This document shows, one piece after another, positions 1 through 5,931 of a DNA stretch of 9,523 bases. The first letter of the stretch is position 1. Every line of letters starts with the position of its first letter. A program made the position numbers and the translations under genes. The DNA comes from Armatimonadota bacterium (GTDB lineage Bacteria; Actinomycetota; Acidimicrobiia; Spongiisociales; UBA5794): positions 1 to 9,523 of the forward strand of contig QQUL01000145.1 in the NCBI GenBank assembly GCA_008501565.1, read 5' to 3'. The notes under the pieces were generated by a model that was not told the origin of the DNA, searched no databases, and saw only the letters and a list, made by a program, of their open reading frames with translations.

Positions 1-437
1 ACGTCCTGACGTTGCGGACGTTCTCCAAGGTCTACGGTCTGGCGGGCCTCCGCATCGGATTCGGCGTTGGAAACGAGGATTTGATCGCAGATCTGCGGCG
101 CACCCAGGCACCCTTCTCCGCAACGGCCGTTGCCCAAGCCGGCGCCATTGAAGCGCTCAAGCATCAGGACCGCGTGAAAGAGCGTGTATCGGCGAATGCC
201 GAGGGGCGCGACTTTCTGTTTGCGGCACTTGTTGAGCGCGGCGTTGCACCGGCCGAATCACAGGCCAACTATGTCTACTTCGTACCGGCAAGGCCTTCTC
301 GGGAGATCGCCGACGCCTTGATGGCGAAAGGGGTCATCGTTCGAAGGCTTGGAGTCGGATTGCGTGTCACCGTTGGAACGCCATCGGAAAACGCTCGGTT
401 TGTCGAGGCCCTTGACGAGGTTCTGGCGGCGTCCTGA
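1..437 (+). CDS. hisC: Histidinol-phosphate aminotransferase, C-terminal part (cut by window start)
   Basis: This is the 3' end of a fold-type I PLP-dependent aminotransferase. In histidine biosynthesis HisC moves an amino group from glutamate to imidazole-acetol phosphate, giving L-histidinol phosphate, in the cytoplasm. The reading frame is open from the left edge (first full codon at 3) and begins just before the PLP lysine motif RTFSKVYGLAGLRIGFG; the Lys in FSK forms the Schiff base. Further on are the NYVYF segment and the C-terminal signature GLRVTVGTPSENARFVEAL, which carries the substrate-carboxylate Arg and is typical of HisC. It stops with TGA at 435-437. About 145 codons are visible, so roughly 200 N-terminal residues lie outside the window. 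Closely related class II aminotransferases (for example aromatic or phenylalanine aminotransferases of the HisC2 type) share these motifs, so the exact substrate is inferred. Neighbouring his genes cannot be seen. Confidence 0.88.
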   Translation, partial: VLTLRTFSKVYGLAGLRIGFGVGNEDLIADLRRTQAPFSATAVAQAGAIEALKHQDRVKERVSANAEGRDFLFAALVERGVAPAESQANYVYFVPARPSREIADALMAKGVIVRRLGVGLRVTVGTPSENARFVEALDEVLAAS

Positions 438-445
438 GCAATCCG

Positions 446-460
446 TTCGGAGGATCCGAA
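446..460. other. Short hairpin just after hisC
   Basis: The arms TTCGGA and TCCGAA pair perfectly around the loop GGA, nine bases after the hisC stop codon. The stem is only 6 bp and no T-run follows. It may add to the stronger hairpin at 467-500 in ending or protecting the hisC transcript. Function is inferred. Confidence 0.35.
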
Positions 461-466
461 TCCCGG

Positions 467-500
467 TCCTGAGTTCGGCCCGTGGGCGGCCGACTCAGGA
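467..500. terminator. Strong hairpin between two convergent transcripts, likely bidirectional terminator
   Basis: The left arm TCCTGAG-T-TCGGCC (467-480) pairs with the right arm GGCCGACTCAGGA (488-500): 13 base pairs with a single bulged T at 474 and a 7-base loop. It lies between the hisC stop (437, plus strand) and the end of the minus-strand dnaK operon (531), where a shared terminator is expected. Neither side has a clear T-run, so it would be a U-tract-less terminator of the kind common in actinobacteria, or a 3'-end stabilising hairpin. Confidence 0.6.
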
Positions 501-530
501 TGCTCCATCGCTACCACGCCTAAGCCGACA

Positions 531-689
531 TCAGCCGCCGCGTCGCTCCCTGTCGTGCTTCTCAGCGGCATCCTTGCGACGTTTGTCGGCGAGCTCGCGC
601 TCGGCCCGCCGCTCTCGCTCGTATCTCTCATTGTCTTCCTTGCGCTCACGTTCGTAGCGCTCGGAATCAGTCTCTTCAGTTGGTGCCAT
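531..689 (-). CDS. Small, extremely charged hypothetical protein (52 aa) at the end of the dnaK operon
   Basis: An ATG at 689-687 opens a 52-codon frame ending in TGA at 533-531. The product is almost entirely Glu, Arg, Lys and Asp, with a repeated ERYERER pattern (about residues 10-27) followed by more E/R/K residues. Such a sequence would form a solvent-exposed charged alpha helix and has no membrane or enzyme motif. A weak ribosome site (GAGAAG, about 2 bases before the ATG with GAGA further out) precedes it. It lies 73 bp downstream of hspR on the same strand and ends just before the convergent hairpin, so it could be the last cistron of the dnaK operon. The opposite strand has a hydrophobic-looking frame over the same bases, which I take as the mirror of E/R codons. 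I do not recognise a family. The call is tentative; it may be non-coding. Confidence 0.4.
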   Translation of the reverse strand: MAPTEETDSERYERERKEDNERYERERRAERELADKRRKDAAEKHDRERRGG

Positions 690-737
690 GGCTTCTCAAG
701 TCGTTGGAATCCTCACGCTAATGGTCGATCCGTGACG

Positions 738-751
738 TCTGACTTCTGGCT
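738..751. repeat. Two-unit copy of the 7-bp intergenic repeat
   Basis: TCTGACT followed by TCTGGCT lies between the hspR stop (763) and the start of the small charged ORF (689). TCTGACT is the reverse complement, in another register, of the TCAGAAG unit that forms the long array at 5854-5902. The copy is short and could be a decayed or seed version of the longer arrays. Confidence 0.5.
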
Positions 752-762
752 GGTGCACGACA

Positions 763-1152
763 TCAGCCGAGTGGATTTGGTCGTCGGACGTCGGGAAGGC
801 TCGATGATGAACTTCCGAATCGCACCACGGTGCGGCTCGGTGCCTGACCCCGTCGTCGCTCTGCATCCTCAAGGAGTCTCTTGAGGCGAGCGACCTGGTT
901 CGCAAGTCGTGCGTTTTCTGCCTCCAGGGACAGTATTCGCTTGATCCCCTCGAGGTTGACGCCGGCGTTCGACAGTTCTTGGATCAAGAGCAGCCGCTCG
1001 ACGTCTTCCTGGCTGTATCGCCGTGTCCCACCCGGCGTCCGGAACGGCTCCACGAGACCCTTCTGCTCATAGCCGCGTAGCGTCTGCGGGTGCATGCCGA
1101 CGATCTCAGCGGCGACCGAGATGATGTAGACGGCTTCGGTACGTTCAGTCAT
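763..1152 (-). CDS. hspR: HspR, MerR-family heat-shock repressor
   Basis: This is a 129-residue MerR-type DNA-binding protein. A winged helix-turn-helix covers about residues 8-50 (YIISVAAEIVGMHPQTLRGYEQKGL, then RTPGGTRRYSQEDVERL, shown here in parts), and a coiled coil at about 74-102 (leucine and charge pattern RILSLEAENARLANQV) should mediate dimerisation. The tail is Ser/Arg/Pro-rich. In actinobacteria HspR represses the dnaK operon by binding HAIR operators and uses DnaK as co-repressor, so free DnaK acts as the stress signal; that is family knowledge. I start it at the ATG at 1152, which overlaps the dnaJ stop as ATGA. A frame extending 11 codons upstream into dnaJ lacks support. Position as last of the four chaperone genes matches Streptomyces-type operons. 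It has no cysteines or ligand domain of metal-sensing MerR proteins. Confidence 0.93.
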   Translation of the reverse strand: MTERTEAVYIISVAAEIVGMHPQTLRGYEQKGLVEPFRTPGGTRRYSQEDVERLLLIQELSNAGVNLEGIKRILSLEAENARLANQVARLKRLLEDAERRRGQAPSRTVVRFGSSSSSLPDVRRPNPLG

Positions 1153-2060
1153 GATGCGATCCCCAGTCTGGCACGCGGATTCCAATCCGACTCGGCGGAG
1201 CGAAGGGCAGCAAGTGCCTCACGCTCATCGGACCCCGGGTCGGGGTTCAGGGCAATGACGAGTGTCACGAGCAGGTCACCGATGCCGTTGGCGGTTTCGA
1301 CCCCCTTCTTCGACAGTTTCAAGGTCGTGCCCGAGGTGGTTCCGGGAGGTACTTTGATCTTGGTCGACCCGTCGAGGGTCGGAACCGCGATGGTTGCGCC
1401 AAGGGTCGCTTCCGGATATGAGATCGGTACCTCGATCGTGAGGTCGCGTTTGCCGGTTCGGCCGAAGATTGGGTGTGTTCCGACACTGACTTCTACATAG
1501 AGGTCACCAGGGGGACCTCCGTTGGCTCCGGGCCCTCCCTTTCCCTTGACTCGCACCTTCGTTCCCGACGAAATGCCTTTCGGGATCTTCACCTTGATGG
1601 TTTTGCCGTTGACACTGAGCTCACGGGTCGTTCCTTGGAGCGCTTCGTGGAAGGAGAGGTGAATGGCTCCAGTCGCGTCAGCTCCCTTTCGAGGCTGTGG
1701 CTGGCGTCGGCCACCCGAGAACAGATCCTGGAATCCACCGAACAGATCCTGGGCGCCACCAGCCTGACCACCGAAGAGGTCTTCGACCCGTACATACTGC
1801 TGACCGCCGCTCGGACCTCCAACGAAGTAGCCCATCTCGCGTGCATGGTCGTATTCCTTGCGAGTCTCTTCGTCGCCGATGGTGTCGTACGCTTCGTTGA
1901 TCTCCTTGAACCGTGCCTCAGCCGACTCGTCGTCGGGATTGTTGTCGGGATGCGATTCGCGCGCGAGATTTCGGAACGCCTTCTTGATCTCCTTTTGGGG
2001 GGCGTCCTTGGAAACGCCAAGCGTGGCGTAGTAGTCCTTCTCGAGCCATTCCTTACGCAT
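1149..2060 (-). CDS. dnaJ: DnaJ-type co-chaperone without zinc-finger domain (type II / CbpA-like)
   Basis: The product is a 303-residue J-domain protein that delivers unfolded clients to DnaK and stimulates its ATPase. The J domain covers about residues 9-73, with the catalytic HPD at 37-39 (ESHPDNNPDD). A Gly/Phe-rich linker (repeated DLFGG, about 94-117) follows, then the two beta-sandwich C-terminal domains (IPKGISSGTKVRVKGKGGPG, then GDLYVEV.VGTHPIFGRTGKRDL and LDGSTKIKVPPGTTSG). The four CXXCXGXG zinc motifs of classical DnaJ are absent and the protein has no cysteine, so it is the shorter type II form. I choose ATG at 2060, which overlaps the last 8 bases of grpE; a TTG two codons earlier is possible. 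The start MRKEWLEKDYYATLGV resembles actinobacterial operon DnaJ. The stop TGA overlaps the hspR ATG. Translation is probably coupled on both sides. Confidence 0.92.
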   Translation of the reverse strand: MRKEWLEKDYYATLGVSKDAPQKEIKKAFRNLARESHPDNNPDDESAEARFKEINEAYDTIGDEETRKEYDHAREMGYFVGGPSGGQQYVRVEDLFGGQAGGAQDLFGGFQDLFSGGRRQPQPRKGADATGAIHLSFHEALQGTTRELSVNGKTIKVKIPKGISSGTKVRVKGKGGPGANGGPPGDLYVEVSVGTHPIFGRTGKRDLTIEVPISYPEATLGATIAVPTLDGSTKIKVPPGTTSGTTLKLSKKGVETANGIGDLLVTLVIALNPDPGSDEREALAALRSAESDWNPRARLGIAS

Positions 2061-2655
2061 GTCCAACGATGACGAGGGATGGGCGAATCACCCTTCCTCG
2101 CATCACGTATCCCTTTCTGACTTCCTTGTCGACGATCTGGTCACCTTCACCCGGATTCACTGAGATCGCTTCATGCAGTGCCGGGTCGAACGGAGCACCG
2201 ACGGCCTCAATCGGCGCAAAACCGTCGCGTGCGAGGGTGTCGAGAATGAGGATCTGCGTTCCGCGCATGCCTTCCAACATGCGTGTCTCGGTCTCGGTTG
2301 TCGCTTCGATTTCCAGGGCAGCGTCAAGGGAGTCGAGTGCGGGAAGCAGCGACTCGATGACCCGCTGGCTCGCACGCTGGACGTTCTCGACCTGATCGCG
2401 TTCGGTCCGCTTCCGATGGTTGTCGAATTCTGCGGCAACGCGTTGGAGATTCCCGAGCAAATCACCGGCCTCTTCGCGAGCTTCGGCGAGCTCTCTCAGC
2501 AAGATGAGCTGTGCCTCGTCTGGATCGTCGGGCAGGGTGAGACCAAGCGACTCCGGCGTCGGATCAGTGAGAACGGCCTTGATTTCAGCCGATGCTCCGT
2601 CTGTCTGGGCGCCGAGTTCTGTGGCTGCTTCGTCAATTGTATTTTTGTCAGTCAT
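2053..2655 (-). CDS. grpE: GrpE nucleotide exchange factor
   Basis: This 200-residue protein releases ADP from DnaK and so resets the chaperone cycle. It shows an acidic, probably disordered N-terminus (1-50), a long helix rich in Glu/Arg (about 52-105, ELAEAREEAGDLLGNLQRV then AEFDNHRKRTERDQVE) that forms the dimer stalk, and the C-terminal beta domain with the family signature GAPFDPALHEAI and KGYVMRGRVIRPSLVIVG. I start it at ATG 2655, preceded by GAGGT at 2663-2667 with 7 bases spacing. A longer open frame reaching 2766 would run back through the dnaK end and the hairpin, and lacks GrpE similarity. It follows dnaK by 43 bp and overlaps dnaJ by 8 bp. Confidence 0.95.
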   Translation of the reverse strand: MTDKNTIDEAATELGAQTDGASAEIKAVLTDPTPESLGLTLPDDPDEAQLILLRELAEAREEAGDLLGNLQRVAAEFDNHRKRTERDQVENVQRASQRVIESLLPALDSLDAALEIEATTETETRMLEGMRGTQILILDTLARDGFAPIEAVGAPFDPALHEAISVNPGEGDQIVDKEVRKGYVMRGRVIRPSLVIVGHA

Positions 2656-2668
2656 GGTGTTGACCTCG

Positions 2669-2691
2669 CCTCTCCCGCATAGCGGGAGAGG
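2669..2691 (-). promoter_or_regulatory. Perfect intercistronic hairpin between dnaK and grpE
   Basis: CCTCTCCCGC and GCGGGAGAGG form a perfect 10-bp stem with the 3-base loop ATA. It fills most of the 43-bp gap between the dnaK stop (2699) and the grpE start (2655), and ends 1-2 bases before the grpE ribosome site. Such hairpins can protect the 3' end of the upstream mRNA, cause partial termination, or limit access to the next ribosome site, all of which would make DnaK more abundant than GrpE. No T-run follows, so full termination is unlikely. A related GCGGGAG core recurs at 5932-5953, so it might be a REP-like repeat. Confidence 0.6.
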
Positions 2692-2698
2692 GGAATGC

Positions 2699-4534
2699 CT
2701 AGGCCTCCTCGTCGTCCACGACTTCGGCTTCGACCACGTCGTCGTTGTCGGACGGTGTCTCGCCATCGGTCGCTGCCGCCTCGGCTTCAGCCTGTGCCGC
2801 CGCGTAGATCTTCTCGCCGATCGTCTGAGCCGACTGGAGCAGCTCTCCCGTCACGGTCTTGAGCTCGTCGGTTGAGGCGTTCGCGTTCTCGATGAGCTCC
2901 TTGAGTTCATCGAGCTTTGCCTGGATGGGCGCCTTTTCGGACTCCTCGAGCTTGTCACCGTGATCTGCAAGCTGCTTTCCAACGGTGTGCACGGCGTGAT
3001 CCGCAGCGTTGCGAGCTTCGGCCGATTCCTTGCGCTCGGCATCCTCAGCGGCGTACGCCTCGGCGTCCTTGACCATGCGATCGATGTCGTCCTTGTCCAG
3101 CGCCGTTCCGCCCGTGATCGTCACGTGCTGCGTGCGTCCAGTTCCGAGATCCTTCGCCGACACGGACACGATTCCGTTCGTGTCAATATCAAACGTGACC
3201 TCGATCTGAGGGACCCCGCTTGGTGCGGGGGCGATTCCGTCGAGCTTGAACTGCCCGAGGCTGTTGTTGTCGCGGGCCATTGCGCGCTCGCCCTGCACCA
3301 CGTGGATGTCGACCTCGGGCTGATTGTCAGCCGCTGTCGTGAAGATCTCCGAACGCTTTGTCGGGATTGTTGTGTTCCGCTCGATCATCTTCGTGGCGAC
3401 GCCACCCTTCGTCTCGATACCAAGCGTCAGCGGCGTGACATCGAGCAGCAGGATTCCTGAGACATCTCCCGACAGGACACCTGCCTGGATTGCGGCACCG
3501 AGGCCAACGACCTCGTCCGGGTTCACACTTCTGTTCGGTTCCTTGCCTGCCAGCTCCGTGACGAGAGCCTGTACCGCAGGAATCCTCGTCGTTCCACCGA
3601 CCAGGATCACATGGTCGATATCTGCGAGAGGGACCCCCGCATCCTTGATCGCACGCTGGAATGGCTCCCGGGTGCGCTCAACGAGATCGGCGGTCATTCT
3701 TTCGAACTCGGACCGGGTCAACGTCTTGAGGAGATGAATGGGGCCGTCGGCCGTGGCGGTGATGAACGGGAGGTTGATCTCAGTCTCCTGGACGGACGAG
3801 AGTTCAATCTTCGCCTTCTCCGCTGCCTCCTTGAGACGGGTCAGAGCCATGGCATCCTTCGACAGGTCAACACCGTTCTCCTTCTTGAAGGCGTCGACAA
3901 GCCAATCCATCACGACTTCGTCCCAGTCGTCACCACCGAGCTTCGTGTCGCCAGCAGTGGACTTGACTTCAAAGACTCCCTCACCGATTTCGAGCACCGA
4001 AACGTCGAACGTTCCACCTCCGAGGTCGTAGACCAGAATCTGCTCGTCGGCATGGGCCTTGTCGAGTCCGTATGCGAGCGACGCTGCAGTCGGCTCGTTG
4101 ACGATCCGCTCCACCTCAAGACCGGCGATCTGTCCGGCTTCCTTGGTGGCCTGTCGTTGTGCGTCCCCGAAGTAGGCAGGGACCGTGATGACCGCCTTGG
4201 TCACGGGTTCTCCGAGATAGGCCTCGGCATCAGCCTTCAGCTTCTGGAGAATGCGCGCTGAAATCTCCTGAGCGGAGTAGTCCTTCCCATCGATTTCGAT
4301 GGACCAATCTGTTCCCATGTGTCGCTTGACCGAACGGACGGTGCGGTTGGGGTTGGTGATCGCCTGTCGCTTGGCCTGATCACCGACGAGAACCTCGCCG
4401 TTCTTGGCAAATGCCACAACGGACGGCGTCGTGCGATGTCCCTCAGCGTTTGCGATTACCTGTGGCTCGCCGCCTTCAAGAACGGCGATGACCGAGTTTG
4501 TAGTTCCGAGGTCGATTCCGACGGCTCGTCCCAT
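2699..4534 (-). CDS. dnaK: DnaK, Hsp70 molecular chaperone
   Basis: The product is a full-length 611-residue Hsp70. ATP-dependent cycles of substrate binding and release, driven by DnaJ and GrpE, fold new and stress-damaged proteins in the cytoplasm. The nucleotide-binding domain (about 1-360) shows phosphate 1 AVGIDLGTTNS (4-14), phosphate 2 LVYDLGGGTFDVSVL (167-181), the autophosphorylated Thr region STAGDTKLGGDDWD (192-205) and the adenosine motif VILVGGTTRIPAVQ (309-322). The hydrophobic interdomain linker ILLLDVTP (361-368) leads to the substrate-binding beta domain (to about 475) and the helical lid. The tail is Ala/Glu/Asp-rich and ends VVDDEEA. The ATG at 4534 has a strong ribosome site AAGGAGA (4541-4547, spacing 6). 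It is first in the chaperone operon and probably under HspR control through the region at 4575-4621. All key motifs look intact. Confidence 0.98.
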   Translation of the reverse strand: MGRAVGIDLGTTNSVIAVLEGGEPQVIANAEGHRTTPSVVAFAKNGEVLVGDQAKRQAITNPNRTVRSVKRHMGTDWSIEIDGKDYSAQEISARILQKLKADAEAYLGEPVTKAVITVPAYFGDAQRQATKEAGQIAGLEVERIVNEPTAASLAYGLDKAHADEQILVYDLGGGTFDVSVLEIGEGVFEVKSTAGDTKLGGDDWDEVVMDWLVDAFKKENGVDLSKDAMALTRLKEAAEKAKIELSSVQETEINLPFITATADGPIHLLKTLTRSEFERMTADLVERTREPFQRAIKDAGVPLADIDHVILVGGTTRIPAVQALVTELAGKEPNRSVNPDEVVGLGAAIQAGVLSGDVSGILLLDVTPLTLGIETKGGVATKMIERNTTIPTKRSEIFTTAADNQPEVDIHVVQGERAMARDNNSLGQFKLDGIAPAPSGVPQIEVTFDIDTNGIVSVSAKDLGTGRTQHVTITGGTALDKDDIDRMVKDAEAYAAEDAERKESAEARNAADHAVHTVGKQLADHGDKLEESEKAPIQAKLDELKELIENANASTDELKTVTGELLQSAQTIGEKIYAAAQAEAEAAATDGETPSDNDDVVEAEVVDDEEA

Positions 4535-4593
4535 GTGATGTCTCCTTGCGTGTGCGCGGGTCGATTTCCCCGCAATTCTAAGTCAATGCACAC

Positions 4594-4620
4594 AGCATAA
4601 CCTGAGTGAACCCATATCAA
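4594..4620 (-). promoter_or_regulatory. Candidate dnaK operon promoter
   Basis: On the minus strand TTGATA (4620-4615, 5 of 6 to the -35 consensus) is followed by 15 bases and TATGCT (4599-4594). The spacing is short. A second possible -10, TAGAAT (4580-4575), lies closer to dnaK but has no good -35 partner. The transcript leader would be about 55-60 bases (first option) before the ATG at 4534. The -35 overlaps the HAIR-like operator at 4601-4621, as expected for repression by HspR. Confidence 0.45.
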
Positions 4621-4621
4621 T
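4601..4621. promoter_or_regulatory. HAIR-like HspR operator upstream of dnaK (degenerate)
   Basis: The known actinobacterial HAIR operator is CTTGAGT-N7-ACTCAAG. Here CCTGAGT (4601-4607), seven bases, then TATCAAT (4615-4621) match 10 of 14 positions with exact spacing; the first half-site is 6 of 7 and the second only 4 of 7. Its position over the candidate -35 box of dnaK and the presence of hspR in the operon support the reading. The weak second half makes it uncertain. Confidence 0.45.
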
Positions 4622-4629
4622 TCCGAATA

Positions 4630-4648
4630 TCCGACGTCAGAAGTCAGG
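4630..4648. repeat. 7-bp repeat remnant flanking the left end of the IS element
   Basis: TCCGACG, TCAGAAG and the start of a third unit (TCAG) run in 7-bp phase from 4630 to 4647 and then break at the IS end. The array resumes on the other side of the IS at 5854 with the same TCAGAAG unit. Joining TCAG to AAG (5851-5853) would restore exactly one unit. This shows that the element was inserted into one continuous array. Confidence 0.7.
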
Positions 4649-4675
4649 TGAATTCAAGCGGCGAGCGTGACGTCT
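4649..4675 (+). repeat. IS30-type left terminal inverted repeat
   Basis: It begins TGAATTCAAGCGGCGAGCGT and matches the right end (5825-5851, inverted) at 21 of 27 bases. It covers the last codons and stop of the transposase. Confidence 0.8.
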
Positions 4676-5808
4676 TTGTTGAAGACTTCGGCTGGTGTTT
4701 TCCACCCGAGTGTCTTGCGTGGTCTCTGGTTCAAGCTGATAGCCATCTTGTCGAGGTCGGCTTGGCTGTGGAGCGATAGGTCGGTCCCTTTGGGCAGGTA
4801 CTGGCGGACGAGACCGTTCCAGTTCTCGTTGGAGCCTCGCTGCCAGGGCGACCTCGGATCACAGAAATATACGTCAATGTCGGCAGCGACCGCAAGGTCG
4901 ACGTGGTTGGTCATCTCTCGTCCTTGATCCCAGGTGAGGGACTTGACCAGATGCTCAGGCAGCGTCGAGACCTTCGCAGCGATCCGTTCAGCAACATGGG
5001 CAGCATCTTTTGAATCGATCTTGACGAGGAGCCCGAACCGGGACCTGCGTTCGACCAGGGTTGCTACGAATGTCCGGTTGCCTTTCCCCACAATGAGGTC
5101 ACCTTCCCAATGACCAGGAATGGCACGGTCATCGACTTCAGGTGGCCGTTCACTGATCATCACCATGTCTGGGATCACCTGCCGGGACTGACGCTCACTG
5201 ACCGTTGCACGGGGCTTGCGGCGAGTCCTCCCACGCCGCAAACACGACACCAGCTCAGCTTTGAGGGTGCCTTTGGCTTGCACATAGACAGCGTGATAGA
5301 TCGATTCGTGCGACACCCACCAGTATGGGTCATCAGGATGCTCGTGTCGCAAAAACACCGCGATCTGTTCGGGAGACCACCACTGTTTGAGGCACGCAAC
5401 CACCTGATCCCACACCTCAGGACGCGTCTGGATCCATCCCCGACGTGGTCGTCGCGCCGCACGATCAGCAGCATCTTGGGCACGCAACGGGTGATACCCC
5501 TTGACACCGCCGTGACGTTTCACCTCAGCAGACACCGTCTGTCGGGGCCTCCCAATCCGCCTCCCGATCTCAGCCAACGACTCACCCTGTCGTATCCCCA
5601 CAGCGATCTCGACCCGTTCATCGAGCGTCAAAGACCCTTCCCGAGGTTTACGTTCACGAGTACACATCAACCCATACTCGCCGACAAGCCTCACAATTGT
5701 CTGGGTCGACACCCCACAAAGCACCGCGACATCGCAGTACTTGACCCCCCGACCAACCGCAAACAACACATCATGAACCGTCCCCCACGGCGTAGCCGGA
5801 CGTGACAT
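4654..5808 (-). CDS. IS30-family DDE transposase
   Basis: The 384-residue product cuts and joins the ends of the surrounding IS element. N-terminal helix-turn-helix segments for end binding lie at about 20-45 and 60-98 (LTLDERVEIAVGIRQGESLA then EIGRRIGRPRQTVSAEVKRH). The catalytic core has the IS30 signature PGHWEGDLIVG (Asp237), LTWDQGREM (Asp294) and SPWQRGSNENWNGLVRQYLP (Glu328); the D-E spacing of 33 residues and the PRSPWQRGSNEN box are diagnostic. Length is that of a complete family member and no frameshift or stop is seen, so it may be active. ATG at 5808 follows a strong ribosome site GAGGAGG with a short spacing of 4. The stop lies inside the left terminal repeat. Confidence 0.95.
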   Translation of the reverse strand: MSRPATPWGTVHDVLFAVGRGVKYCDVAVLCGVSTQTIVRLVGEYGLMCTRERKPREGSLTLDERVEIAVGIRQGESLAEIGRRIGRPRQTVSAEVKRHGGVKGYHPLRAQDAADRAARRPRRGWIQTRPEVWDQVVACLKQWWSPEQIAVFLRHEHPDDPYWWVSHESIYHAVYVQAKGTLKAELVSCLRRGRTRRKPRATVSERQSRQVIPDMVMISERPPEVDDRAIPGHWEGDLIVGKGNRTFVATLVERRSRFGLLVKIDSKDAAHVAERIAAKVSTLPEHLVKSLTWDQGREMTNHVDLAVAADIDVYFCDPRSPWQRGSNENWNGLVRQYLPKGTDLSLHSQADLDKMAISLNQRPRKTLGWKTPAEVFNKDVTLAA

Positions 5809-5824
5809 AGAACCTCCTCAGGTC

Positions 5825-5851
5825 ACATGTCACGCCCACCGCTTGAACCCA
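5825..5851 (-). repeat. IS30-type right terminal inverted repeat
   Basis: Read inward on the minus strand it starts TGGGTTCAAGCGGTGGGCGT and matches the left end at 21 of 27 bases. It lies 17 bases upstream of the transposase ATG, so the transposase promoter may overlap it. Confidence 0.8.
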
Positions 5852-5853
5852 AG

Positions 5854-5902
5854 TCAGAAGTCAGAAGTCAGAAGTCAGAAGTCAGAAGTCAGAAGTCAGA
5901 GA
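5854..5902 (+). repeat. Tandem 7-bp array (TCAGAAG) beside the IS element
   Basis: Six perfect TCAGAAG units and one variant TCAGAGA run head to tail. The array begins 3 bases after the IS right end and is the continuation of the units left of the IS at 4630-4648. A C-rich stretch follows it. There is no coding potential, since a 7-bp period shifts frame at each unit. Confidence 0.9.
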
Positions 5903-5931
5903 GCCCCCCTGCCCCTCGCTGCGCTCGGCGC

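Larger units (their letters stand above)
4649..5851 (-). mobile_element. Intact IS30-family insertion sequence, about 1.2 kb
   Basis: A full transposase gene lies between imperfect terminal inverted repeats. The left end 4649-4675 and the reverse complement of the right end 5851-5825 agree at 21 of 27 positions; the shared core is TTCAAGCGGYGRGCGTGAC. The left repeat contains the transposase stop codon, a compact arrangement usual for the family. The total of about 1203 bp is normal for IS30 elements. No exact target duplication can be called because both flanks are the same 7-bp repeat, so the ends could be off by one or two bases. It is inserted about 115 bp upstream of dnaK, in the same direction, without an obvious terminator in between, so transposase transcripts could read into the chaperone operon. 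Confidence 0.88.

Noticed and set aside
555..884. Plus-strand frame with a hydrophobic, membrane-like N-terminus
   Set aside because: It is the antisense of Glu/Arg-rich codons of the small minus-strand ORF and then runs antisense over the end of hspR. It starts with GTG without a ribosome site and its second half has no protein-like pattern.
867..886. Inverted repeat CCTCAAG-N6-CTTGAGG resembling a HAIR operator
   Set aside because: The half-sites face the opposite way from HAIR, the spacer is 6 rather than 7, and it lies within the hspR coding sequence, where Leu/Glu codons explain it.
1153..1185. Eleven-codon N-terminal extension of HspR into dnaJ
   Set aside because: The ATG at 1152 forms the usual ATGA overlap with the dnaJ stop and gives a normal HspR N-terminus.
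2656..2766. N-terminal extension of GrpE by 37 codons
   Set aside because: The extension reads through the dnaK end and the hairpin in another frame, while ATG 2655 has a well-spaced ribosome site and gives a normal GrpE length.
2960..3460. Plus-strand open frame inside dnaK
   Set aside because: Antisense to highly conserved DnaK sequence; no start signals and no domain.
5110..5805. Long plus-strand open frame of 231 codons
   Set aside because: It lies entirely antisense to the intact IS30 transposase, is rich in Pro, Arg and His as expected of a mirror frame, and has no recognisable domain.
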